From SMXL01 sp964527795 (GTDB lineage Bacteria; Bacteroidota; Rhodothermia; Rhodothermales; UBA10348): DNA of 21,784 nucleotides. Of this stretch, positions 1 to 6,670 are shown piece after piece (the stretch's first letter is position 1; each line of letters begins with the position of its first letter). The stretch spans positions 1-21,784 of the forward strand of contig CAZGOS010000024.1 in NCBI GenBank assembly GCA_964527795.1, in the 5' to 3' direction. The translations under genes were made by a program, and so were the position numbers. Under the pieces are notes generated by a model, which saw only the letters and a list, made by a program, of their open reading frames with translations, was not told the DNA's origin and searched no databases.

Positions 1-55
1 CCGTACGCACGGTGGTGTGGGAGCCTGGGGGGAGCGATCCCCCCGGCTACCCGAT
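1..55 (+). mobile_element. 3' end of a group II intron (part of domain V and domain VI)
   Basis: Only the last 55 bases are in the window. Bases 1-13 look like the 3' strand of domain V. Bases 19-52 fold into a domain VI hairpin: G19-G21 pair with C50-C52, A22-C25 with G45-T48, and G27-G32 with C39-C44, around a six-base loop at 33-38, with T26 bulged. A49 is unpaired and is the seventh base counted back from T55, which matches the branch-point adenosine of the family. The proposed intron ends in AT, fitting the usual AY 3' terminus. The intron is transcribed rightward, antisense to the recombinase it sits in. The body, including any reverse transcriptase/maturase gene, would lie left of the window. 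The fold and branch-point position are seen directly; the group II identity is inferred from them. Confidence 0.72.
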
Positions 56-795
56 CGTACGGCTGACATTTGCTTGTGAGGCATTGAGCGGAATAGGGGA
101 GAGGCTTTCGATTCCCAGATACCGGCCGAGTCAAGATACTCGTGTATATAACCCTGCAGGACATGATTCGCCGGCACCTGATGAAGTTTCCCGGCTTTCT
201 CGTGGAGACGACATATCCAGGTGTCGTCTTCTTCGTAGTAATCTCTAACAAGCATTCGAGAAGCCGCTCCAATGCGGGCAACTGTATAGAGCATGAGCCC
301 GATGAGTGCGCGGTCACGCAGACCAACAACCGAACCGGTGTCGATCGAATCAATGAGCGTCCTCACCTGAACAGGGGAGAGGGCTCTCGTTGTTCCTTCC
401 CGTGCGCTGAACCGGGGAGGCTTTACATCAGAAGCCGGATTGCCATTAGAAAGAACTCCTTTTTCTACGAAAAAACCGAACAGCATCCGGAGTGCGCTGA
501 CGTATTGCTGTTTGCTACGAGGGGAGGAGGGGAGCTGTTTTATAAAAGCGGCGACCATGAACGGCTCGATATCGCTGAGCGTCGTTTCCGCTTGGCGCTC
601 TTCGATGAACGCAAAGAAATCCCGCACCGCTCGAGCGTAGGTCCGGCGCGTGTTCGCGTTCTCGATCGAGGCCGTGAAGAAGTTGATGAATGCGCTCTGC
701 GCTTTCCGGCCTTCGTCGGCAATGATCCGAGGCAGGACGAATCCTTCACGGACGACAAGAGATGTGTTCTTTTTTGGCTGAAGTTCGCCTTTCAT
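1..795 (-). CDS. Tyrosine recombinase/integrase, 5' part only, interrupted by the group II intron near position 56
   Basis: The frame opens at ATG 795 and stays open to the window edge (265 codons), but recognisable recombinase sequence stops at about codon 247, the intron junction. Residues about 30-115 form the SAM-like core-binding domain (TRRTYARAVRDFFAFIEE, RSKQQYVSALRMLFGFF). Residues about 135-240 start the catalytic domain: RDRALIGLMLYTVARIGAAS holds the first catalytic Arg (about R174), HEKAGKFHQVP the beta-hairpin Lys, and SPLFRS follows. The HxxR box and the nucleophilic Tyr are not in the window, so the visible part cannot be catalytic. The last 18 codons read through intron sequence and are low-complexity. 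The family cuts and rejoins DNA for integration or excision of mobile elements or cassettes. The substrate is unknown. Identity as a tyrosine recombinase is firm; disruption rests on the intron call. Confidence 0.85.
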   Translation of the reverse strand, partial: MKGELQPKKNTSLVVREGFVLPRIIADEGRKAQSAFINFFTASIENANTRRTYARAVRDFFAFIEERQAETTLSDIEPFMVAAFIKQLPSSPRSKQQYVSALRMLFGFFVEKGVLSNGNPASDVKPPRFSAREGTTRALSPVQVRTLIDSIDTGSVVGLRDRALIGLMLYTVARIGAASRMLVRDYYEEDDTWICRLHEKAGKLHQVPANHVLQGYIHEYLDSAGIWESKASPLFRSMPHKQMSAVRSGSRGDRSPQAPTPPCVR

Positions 796-1074
796 AGAAG
801 GAAAATGACAGACACTAAATAGTCACCGATAATGTCCTTTATCATCCGGTCAAAGACCGGCGTGGGCCTGTACTGCTGTTCGGTCAAAGATTATTCTATG
901 CATCGGACACAGACCTGGGATAGGCTATGAACTCAACCTACTTGGGAGCTCCTGAAAAGAAGTAGCAATCCACCCTCGTACCCGCCAACTCCGGGACGCT
1001 GAACAGCTTCTCTTTTTTCCTTCGGGCACAGAATTGAGCGTGTCAATGACACCGAAGAATGACCGCTCCGATTA
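796..1074. other. 279-bp spacer upstream of the recombinase with short direct and inverted repeats
   Basis: No convincing gene. It separates the recombinase start from the ruvB stop codon. A perfect inverted repeat CCGGTC-AAA-GACCGG lies at 846-860. A 10-base direct repeat CGGTCAAAGA occurs at 847-856 and 881-890, 34 bp apart. A second dyad, GTGTCA-A-TGACAC, lies at 1040-1052, just past the ruvB stop. These could be recombinase-binding or regulatory sites, but nothing in the sequence proves it. No clear terminator for ruvB was found. Confidence 0.45.
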
Positions 1075-2106
1075 CTACTTCCCACCAAACAGCTCGCGCT
1101 CCCGTCCCGGCGGCTGTAGCCCGAAGTGCTTGTAGGCCCGCACGGTGGCGATGCGCCCCCGCGGTGTTCGCTCGATAAATCCTTCCTGGATCAGATAAGG
1201 CTCGTAGACCTCTTCGATCGTGTCGGCCTCTTCCCCAACCGAGACGGCTATGTTGGTAATGCCGGTGGGTCCGCCTGAAAATTTCTCGATGAGCGTCATC
1301 AGAATGCGCGAATCCATTTCATCGAGGCCCTCGTTGTCCACATTCAGGGCATTCAGCGCAAAGTCCGCCAGATCGCGAGTGACGCATCCGTCGCCTTCAA
1401 TCTGCGCGTAGTCGCGCGTTCTTCGGAGAAGGCGATTGGCGACGCGCGGTGTGCCCCGGCTTCGGCGCGCGATCTCGACCGCACCCTTATCCCTGATTTC
1501 AACACCCAGAATGCTTGCCGAGCGTTTGATGATCCGGGTCAGCATCTCGGCCGTGTAGTAATCGTAGCGGAAATCGATCCCGAATCGGGCGCGAAGGGGA
1601 GCCGTCAACAGGCCTTTCCGTGTGGTGGCGCCGATGAGCGTAAAAGGAGGCAAACTGATCTTGACGCTTCTGGCATTCGGACCTGAATCAATGAGGATAT
1701 CGATATGGTAGTCTTCCATCGCCGCATACAGGTATTCTTCAACGACGGGAGACAAACGATGAATTTCATCGATGAAGAGCACATCGCCTTCGTTCAGATT
1801 GGTCAGCAGACCCGCAACGTTGGCCGGCTTGTCGAGCACGGGTCCGGACGTCGTCTTGATTCTGCTTCCCATCTCGTTTGCGATAATGTACGCGAGCGTT
1901 GTTTTTCCCAGACCGGGCGGACCGGAGAGAAGTACATGGTCGAGGCATTCTTCGCGCTGCGTGGCCGCCGCCATAAAGATTCGCAGGTTGTCCTTTATGC
2001 GCTGCTGCCCGACGAACTCGTCGAGTTGTTTCGGCCGCAGGGTTTTTTCGATGTCTTCGTCCCCGTGGACTGCGGTTGGACTGAGCGCGTCGGTTTTTTC
2101 GATCAT
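1075..2106 (-). CDS. ruvB: Holliday junction branch migration ATPase RuvB
   Basis: A 343-aa protein, full length for the family. RuvB forms hexameric AAA+ rings that drive branch migration of Holliday junctions together with RuvA, ahead of RuvC cleavage, in recombinational repair. Visible elements: Walker A GPPGLGKT (62-69), Walker B LFIDEIH (110-116), sensor I GATT (159-162), arginine finger R174 in LRARFG, sensor II GTPRVANRLL (about 218-227), and the C-terminal winged helix with GLDEMDSRIL and GGPTGITNIA. The ATG at 2106 gives the expected short N-terminal tail before TLRPKQLDEFVGQ. No good Shine-Dalgarno site is visible. ruvA and ruvC are not in the window, so the gene stands alone, divergent from the DUF3109 gene. 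The identification is secure. Confidence 0.98.
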   Translation of the reverse strand: MIEKTDALSPTAVHGDEDIEKTLRPKQLDEFVGQQRIKDNLRIFMAAATQREECLDHVLLSGPPGLGKTTLAYIIANEMGSRIKTTSGPVLDKPANVAGLLTNLNEGDVLFIDEIHRLSPVVEEYLYAAMEDYHIDILIDSGPNARSVKISLPPFTLIGATTRKGLLTAPLRARFGIDFRYDYYTAEMLTRIIKRSASILGVEIRDKGAVEIARRSRGTPRVANRLLRRTRDYAQIEGDGCVTRDLADFALNALNVDNEGLDEMDSRILMTLIEKFSGGPTGITNIAVSVGEEADTIEEVYEPYLIQEGFIERTPRGRIATVRAYKHFGLQPPGRERELFGGK

Positions 2107-2185
2107 GAGGTCGTGAACGGTCTCTCGTGTCGCTGCAATGGGCGTATTATTCGCCAGGTTCTAACCGGATCCGCGCCGGCACAAG

Positions 2186-2214
2186 TTGACAACGTTGAGC
2201 ACATGCTCTAGACT
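2186..2214 (+). promoter_or_regulatory. Candidate sigma-70-type promoter for the DUF3109-rpoN pair
   Basis: TTGACA at 2186-2191 is followed after exactly 17 bp by TAGACT at 2209-2214, a near-consensus -35/-10 pair. Transcription would begin at about 2220-2222, right at the ATG at 2223, giving a leaderless or nearly leaderless mRNA. The 17-bp spacer contains a dyad, GAGCA-CA-TGCTC, at 2197-2208, which could be an operator. Nothing identifies a regulator. Confidence 0.5.
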
Positions 2215-2222
2215 AAGGCATC

Positions 2223-2807
2223 ATGTTTGTGGTGGACAACATACTGATTTCTGACGAACTCGTTGACGCTCCGTTTACGTGTAATCCGGGCGCCTGTCAT
2301 GGCGCCTGTTGTGTGCACGGCGATTCCGGCGCACCTCTCGATCGGAGCGAACTGGAACAAGTGGACGCTGTGCTTCCTCTGGTTGAACACAGACTGCGAC
2401 CTGAAGCCAGAGCCGTAATTCGAGAGAAAGGGGTCTGGGAGGAGAGTTCACCCGACCAGTTCGTTACGACCTGTGTCGGAAGCTCCGAGTGCGTATTCGT
2501 TACCTACCGGGGGCCCCTTGCAAGATGTGCGATCGAAGAGGCCTACGGGGCGAAAAAAACTGCATTTCGAAAGCCGATCTCCTGTCATTTATTTCCGATT
2601 CGTATTCAACCTCTCGGAGATTTCGAGGGGCTGAACTATGAACAAATCGATATGTGCCGCCCGGGGGTGCGATGCGGAGCCCGAGAAAACGTGCAACTCG
2701 TTGACTTCCTTGAAGAACCGCTCAGCCGAAAATTCGGTCGAAAATGGGTTGACCGTCTTAAAGAAACTGCCGATGAGCGCCGATCTGTGTTCACAGAGAC
2801 GTTATAA
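2223..2807 (+). CDS. DUF3109 family cysteine-rich protein
   Basis: A 194-aa protein of unknown function, recognised by its start (VDNILISDELVDAPFTC), the cluster C20-x4-C25-x3-C29-C30 followed by VHGDSGAPL, then C84, C90, C102, C121 in KPISCHLFPIRI, and C145 and C151. The spread of conserved cysteines suggests a bound metal or iron-sulfur cluster, as proposed for the related YkgJ-type CxxxCxxCC proteins. This is inference; no activity is known to me. No signal peptide is visible, so it is probably cytoplasmic. The ATG at 2223 matches the usual N-terminus, and AAGG at 2215-2218 is a possible weak ribosome site. It ends 12 bp before rpoN on the same strand, so the two are probably co-transcribed. 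DUF3109 is found mainly in Bacteroidota and relatives. Confidence 0.85.
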   Translation: MFVVDNILISDELVDAPFTCNPGACHGACCVHGDSGAPLDRSELEQVDAVLPLVEHRLRPEARAVIREKGVWEESSPDQFVTTCVGSSECVFVTYRGPLARCAIEEAYGAKKTAFRKPISCHLFPIRIQPLGDFEGLNYEQIDMCRPGVRCGARENVQLVDFLEEPLSRKFGRKWVDRLKETADERRSVFTETL

Positions 2808-2819
2808 AACCAATCCTCG

Positions 2820-4298
2820 ATGCTGAATCTCCAGCAAAAACAGACGCTGCAGCAGAAGCTGTCCCCGCAACAGATCCAGTATATCAAGTTGCTGCAGCTG
2901 CCGACGTTGGCGCTCGAGCAGCGCATCAAGGCCGAACTGGAAATAAATCCCCTGCTCGAGGAGGGTGAGGAAGAGCAGGAGGCAGAAGCGACTCCCACCG
3001 AAGAAAACGAAGCGGCGTCCGAGCAGGAGAAAGACGACGCGGAGGCGACGGAAGAAGAATATCAGTGGGAGGAGTTGCTCGACAATACCGACGATATGTA
3101 TGGGTACAAGGCGCGCGTTGATCAGAGCGCCGAAGAAGACCGTCGAGAGATTCCCATGCCGGCAATGGAATCCATACTCGAAACTCTTCGCAATCAGCTG
3201 CCTTTTCTGGAGCTGAGCGAGAGTGAAGAGCTGGTCGCAGATCAAATTCTTGGCTCGATCGATGAAGACGGATATCTGCGTCGTCCACTCGAGTCGATTA
3301 TCGACGACATCGCTTTTAATCATGGAGTTCTACTGGAGGAAGACGACATCGAGCGGGTCCTGGCTTGCATCCAGCGCCTGGACCCCATTGGAATTGCGTC
3401 TCGTGATCTGAAAGAGTGTCTCCTGGTCCAGTTGCACGCTCTGTCGGAGGATACTCCGGGACGCACCGTCGCGATCGACATGCTTGAGCGTGCCTATAAA
3501 GAGTTCACGATGAAGCATTACGAAGCCATCATGCGGCGCCTGCGCATCGATGGGGAGGAACTCAAAGAGGCCTATGAACTCGTGCAACGGCTCGACCCGA
3601 AGCCGGGTGAGGGCGTATTTTCCACAGCCCAGAATTACATCACACCGGATTTTACCGTTCAGTATGATGACGACGATGAGTTCCTCATCTCGCTGAACAG
3701 CGCAAATGCACCGCAGCTCCGGGTCTCTAAATCGTACAGGCAGATGCTTGAGCAAATCCTTTCGGACAAAAGCAAAAGAAAAGATTCGTATGACACCGAG
3801 ACCAAACAATTTCTGAAAATCAAATTCGAATCGGCGCGCTGGTTCATCAATTCCATCAATCAGCGCCGGCAAACCATGATGAAGGTCATGGAGGCCATCG
3901 TAAATCAGCAGGATGTTTTTTTCAAATTCGGCAAAGGCCATCTGAAACCCATGATTCTTAAGGATATAGCTGAGATGATTGAGATGGATATCTCGACAAT
4001 CAGCCGGGTAGTAAATGGCAAATACGTGCAAACGGATTTCGGCGTCTACGAACTGAAATATTTCTTCTCCGAAGGCCTGTCAACGGACAGTGGCGAAGAA
4101 ATCTCAAACAAGGAAGTAAAAGCAATCATCGACGCCATCATCAGCGAAGAGGACAAAAAGAAGCCCTTATCTGACCAGCGCATTGCCACCATGTTGGCTG
4201 ACAGGGGATTTCAAATCGCAAGGCGAACCGTCACCAAGTACAGGGAACAGCTGGGCATACCTGTTGCGAGGTTACGCAAGGAAATCATCCTCACCTGA
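2820..4298 (+). CDS. rpoN: RNA polymerase sigma-54 factor RpoN
   Basis: A 492-aa protein of normal length. RpoN directs RNA polymerase to -24/-12 promoters and needs AAA+ enhancer-binding activators. Region I is the Gln/Leu-rich start (QQKQTLQQKLSPQQIQYIKL, LEINPLLEE), which contacts activators. Region II (about 46-90) is extremely acidic. The core-binding domain follows (LLEQL-type repeats, DEDGYLRRPLESI). The helix-turn-helix is at about 380-415 (LKDIAEMIEMDISTISRVVN), and the diagnostic RpoN box ARRTVTKYRE is at 467-476, near the C-terminus. No activator or obvious -24/-12 target lies nearby, so its regulon cannot be read from this window. It probably shares the promoter at 2186-2214 with the DUF3109 gene. 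Confidence 0.98.
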   Translation: MLNLQQKQTLQQKLSPQQIQYIKLLQLPTLALEQRIKAELEINPLLEEGEEEQEAEATPTEENEAASEQEKDDAEATEEEYQWEELLDNTDDMYGYKARVDQSAEEDRREIPMPAMESILETLRNQLPFLELSESEELVADQILGSIDEDGYLRRPLESIIDDIAFNHGVLLEEDDIERVLACIQRLDPIGIASRDLKECLLVQLHALSEDTPGRTVAIDMLERAYKEFTMKHYEAIMRRLRIDGEELKEAYELVQRLDPKPGEGVFSTAQNYITPDFTVQYDDDDEFLISLNSANAPQLRVSKSYRQMLEQILSDKSKRKDSYDTETKQFLKIKFESARWFINSINQRRQTMMKVMEAIVNQQDVFFKFGKGHLKPMILKDIAEMIEMDISTISRVVNGKYVQTDFGVYELKYFFSEGLSTDSGEEISNKEVKAIIDAIISEEDKKKPLSDQRIATMLADRGFQIARRTVTKYREQLGIPVARLRKEIILT

Positions 4299-4331
4299 GC
4301 ACGGAGCGTCTCCTGACGGACGACGGTAAAC

Positions 4332-5828
4332 ATGTCATCTCTGGAGTCATATTTTGAGCGGTTTCGACTGAACACGGTCGGATGCGATCAGACCTTTGTC
4401 ACACCGTACGGAGAAAAGCGGCTTGTATACGCCGACTGGATCGCGAGTGGCAGACTCTACAAACCGATCGAGGACAAGATCGCCAAGGTGCTCGGGCCCT
4501 TTGTAGGGAATACACATTCGGAATCAAGTGTAACGGGCACGTCCATGACGCGCGCCTACCACGAGGCTCGGCGCGTGATAAAAAAACACGTGGGTGCGTC
4601 GCCGAAGGACATGATCATTGCCGCAGGCAGCGGCATGACCGGCGTCATCAACAAGCTTCAGCGCATACTCGGACTCCGCATCCCGGAACCTCTTCTCAAG
4701 TATCTCGACGTTCCTGAAGAAGATCGGCCGGTGGTATTCATCACGCACATGGAGCACCATTCCAATCAGACTTCATGGGAAGAAACGATTGCCGATGTCG
4801 TATGGCTGCAACCGGACAACAAGGGGCGTTGCCAGGCGGCGGCTCTGGCGGAGGCCATCAAAGAATACAAAGCACGACCGCTCATCGGTTCGTTCACTGC
4901 GTGTTCGAACGTTACAGGTGTTCGCACCCCGTATTACGATCTGGCTCGTATCATGCACGAGTACGGCGGTCTCTGTTTCATCGACTTTGCCGCCTCAGCG
5001 CCGTATGAGCCTATCAACATGCACCCACGAGATCCGGCGGAAAAGCTGGATGCGATCTTCTTCTCGCCGCACAAATTTCTTGGAGGGCCGGGATCGGCCG
5101 GAATAATGGTGTTCGATCGTAAACTGGACCCCAATCTCATACCCGATCACCCCGGGGGAGGAACGGTCGACTGGACGAATCCCTGGGGAGGGCATCGATT
5201 CGTATCTGATCCAGAGGATCGCGAAGACGGCGGCACGCCGGCTTTTCTGCAGACGATTCGGGCCGCCCTGGCTGTTCGTCTCAAGGAAGAAATGGGTAGT
5301 GAAGAAATGATGGCTCGCGAAGAAGAACTGTTGCGCGAGGCTCTTCCGAGATTGAATGCGATTCCCGGGTTGCACGTTCTGGCAGGCCATCTTGAGGAGC
5401 GGCTGGGCGTATTATCCTTCTACGTCGACGACGTGCACTACAACCTCATCGTGAAATTGCTGAATGACCGGTATGGAGTTCAGGTTCGGGGCGGATGTTC
5501 GTGCGCGGGCACGTACGGACATTTTCTCCTGCACGTCGATCCGGAACACTCGCGGTCCATCACCGATCTGATCGATCACGGCGACCTTTCATCCAAACCG
5601 GGCTGGGTGCGATTCTCTCTGCATCCGACCATGACGGACGCAGAACTCGATTACATCTTGTGCGGGATCGAAGAAATTGTGGAACATGTGGACATCTGGG
5701 AGAAGGACTATCGTTACGATTCCAACATCAACGAATTTGTCCATCTGACGGCAGACGATGCGATGAACAGCACCATTCAGGGATGGTTCGAGCTGGATGG
5801 GGGAGTTGCGTCTTCACTTCCGTCGTAA
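4332..5828 (+). CDS. Class V aminotransferase-fold PLP enzyme (cysteine desulfurase-like), substrate unknown
   Basis: A 498-aa fold-type I PLP enzyme. The PLP-binding Lys is K248 in SPHKFLGGPG. D218 in CFIDFAASAP should contact the pyridine nitrogen, and the EHHSNQTSW stretch (about 141-149) matches the cofactor-stacking His region of SufS/NifS-type enzymes. Late in the protein RGGCSCAGTYGH (C389, C391) lies where cysteine desulfurases carry their active-site Cys, so sulfur or selenium mobilisation is conceivable. The protein is about 90-100 residues longer than SufS/IscS, however, and no suf/isc scaffold genes are adjacent, so I leave the reaction open. It begins 33 bp after rpoN on the same strand and may be read through from it. 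A hairpin at 5920-5942 may terminate it. Fold assignment is secure; function is not. Confidence 0.88.
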   Translation: MSSLESYFERFRLNTVGCDQTFVTPYGEKRLVYADWIASGRLYKPIEDKIAKVLGPFVGNTHSESSVTGTSMTRAYHEARRVIKKHVGASPKDMIIAAGSGMTGVINKLQRILGLRIPEPLLKYLDVPEEDRPVVFITHMEHHSNQTSWEETIADVVWLQPDNKGRCQAAALAEAIKEYKARPLIGSFTACSNVTGVRTPYYDLARIMHEYGGLCFIDFAASAPYEPINMHPRDPAEKLDAIFFSPHKFLGGPGSAGIMVFDRKLDPNLIPDHPGGGTVDWTNPWGGHRFVSDPEDREDGGTPAFLQTIRAALAVRLKEEMGSEEMMAREEELLREALPRLNAIPGLHVLAGHLEERLGVLSFYVDDVHYNLIVKLLNDRYGVQVRGGCSCAGTYGHFLLHVDPEHSRSITDLIDHGDLSSKPGWVRFSLHPTMTDAELDYILCGIEEIVEHVDIWEKDYRYDSNINEFVHLTADDAMNSTIQGWFELDGGVASSLPS

Positions 5829-6236
5829 GGAAAACCCCCCGTGCCGGCGGCGGATCGTCCATTAAGCAATGCAACCGATCGCCTTGCCGGGGTACCTGAA
5901 AAGACCAAAATGTCCTGCCATGGGGGAAAAATATGCCCCCATTTCGGCACGGTAATGCCGTGTCGGGACCACTCCGTCTTCCGAATACGGGGTGATCATG
6001 CCGATACCCTCTTAAGTCGCGCAATCATACACACTTGGAGCGCATATGGCAGAACCTCGATATGTATGAAAACGTGCCCGAATAGACCTTTTCGGGGGTT
6101 GTGTGAATAGGAACTCCTTCGGGTTATGACGACCTCATACAGTGTGTCTTTCCTAAAAAGGCCCGGATTTTGTAACGGGTCCTGACCATACGTTGCAAAC
6201 GGAACGTGAATTATTCACCGACATAGAGGGTCAACC
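5829..6236. other. 408-bp gene-free, hairpin-rich intergenic region
   Basis: No open frame here looks like a gene. Several perfect or near-perfect hairpins are visible: 5920-5942 (seven-pair stem), 5945-5965 (eight pairs with one G-T, loop TAATG), and CCCGAA/TTCGGG at 6077-6082 and 6091-6096. A dyad GTGAAT-T-ATTCAC lies at 6206-6218, just before the ribosome site of the 83-aa gene. The first hairpins may end the aminotransferase transcript. The rest could be a structured leader or a small RNA. I recognise no known riboswitch or RNA family. Confidence 0.4.
5920..5942 (+). terminator. Possible terminator hairpin after the class V aminotransferase
   Basis: ATGGGGG (5920-5926) and CCCCCAT (5936-5942) form a perfect seven-pair stem with a nine-base A-rich loop, 91 bp past the aminotransferase stop. 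Only a short T run (TTT) follows, so termination would be weak. A second hairpin at 5945-5965 stacks directly behind it. Confidence 0.4.
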
Positions 6237-6488
6237 ATGCAGACAGTTCAATCACAATATGTGGGCTCGTCGCTATCCAATTTGCTCATCCGCTACATGG
6301 ATGGACAAATAGCCGAGCAATCCTGGGAAAAAATGATGCACACTTTTGATCACGGAGGCATGACCGCATTCGAACGAATGGCCTATGCGCGGTTCATGAA
6401 CGACGCGATCGCTGACACGGCTGTGCATTCCGTCTATGTTCCGAAGCCCGATGAAATGGAAGAACTTCTGCAGGAGACTCGCAGCTAA
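6237..6488 (+). CDS. Small protein of unknown function (83 aa)
   Basis: I do not recognise this protein. The start is well supported: AGAGGG at 6225-6230 sits six bases before ATG 6237, one of the better ribosome sites in the window. The predicted protein is soluble and looks largely helical, with no signal peptide or membrane segment. It has a Met- and aromatic-rich middle (SWEKMMHTFDHGGMTAFERM) and an acidic C-terminal tail (PDEMEELLQETRS). A structured upstream region and inverted repeats downstream, ending in a terminator hairpin at 6576-6607, suggest a monocistronic, separately regulated gene. A small regulatory or adaptor protein is conceivable, but this is only a guess. Confidence 0.68.
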   Translation: MQTVQSQYVGSSLSNLLIRYMDGQIAEQSWEKMMHTFDHGGMTAFERMAYARFMNDAIADTAVHSVYVPKPDEMEELLQETRS

Positions 6489-6497
6489 CCAACGAAT

Positions 6498-6574
6498 TGT
6501 CGAAAAGTCAAAAGCTACCTCCTTCAGCTTATCGGTACGGGTTTCAGGTGGGTTCTCGTACCATATTTTCGACA
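6498..6574 (+). repeat. Nested inverted repeats downstream of the 83-aa gene
   Basis: An outer nine-base inverted repeat TGTCGAAAA (6498-6506) / TTTTCGACA (6566-6574) encloses an inner six-base one, GGTACG (6534-6539) / CGTACC (6557-6562). The terminator hairpin follows two bases later. Together they could form an extended structured 3' end of the small gene's mRNA or a separate small RNA. Confidence 0.45.
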
Positions 6575-6575
6575 C

Positions 6576-6607
6576 AAAGCCGGGTGTGCTTTCGCGCATC
6601 CGGCTTT
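6576..6607. terminator. Strong hairpin between convergent genes, probably a bidirectional terminator
   Basis: AAAGCCGG (6576-6583) pairs with CCGGCTTT (6600-6607). Six further pairs, two of them G-T, close a four-base TTTC loop (6590-6593), giving a 14-pair stem. It lies between the end of the 83-aa gene (+) and the end of the membrane-protein gene (-). The A/T-rich ends of the stem supply short U tracts in both directions. Confidence 0.7.
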
Positions 6608-6670
6608 CTTGCGCTGCGCCAGGCGTGTGCCTCAGCCAGCCGTTCGACGAGAGCCGCTGCAACGCGTTGA

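Noticed and set aside
142..822. A 226-codon plus-strand frame at the left edge
   Set aside because: It lies antisense to the recombinase, whose translation has clear family motifs; the plus-strand product is low-complexity and unrecognisable.
5945..5960. GGCACG...TGCC resembling a sigma-54 -24/-12 promoter near rpoN
   Set aside because: The GG-to-GC spacing is one base short and the bases are explained by a hairpin stem.
5841..6110. An 89-codon frame in the intergenic region
   Set aside because: No ribosome site, an odd Cys/His/Arg-rich composition, and it spans several hairpins; treated as non-coding.
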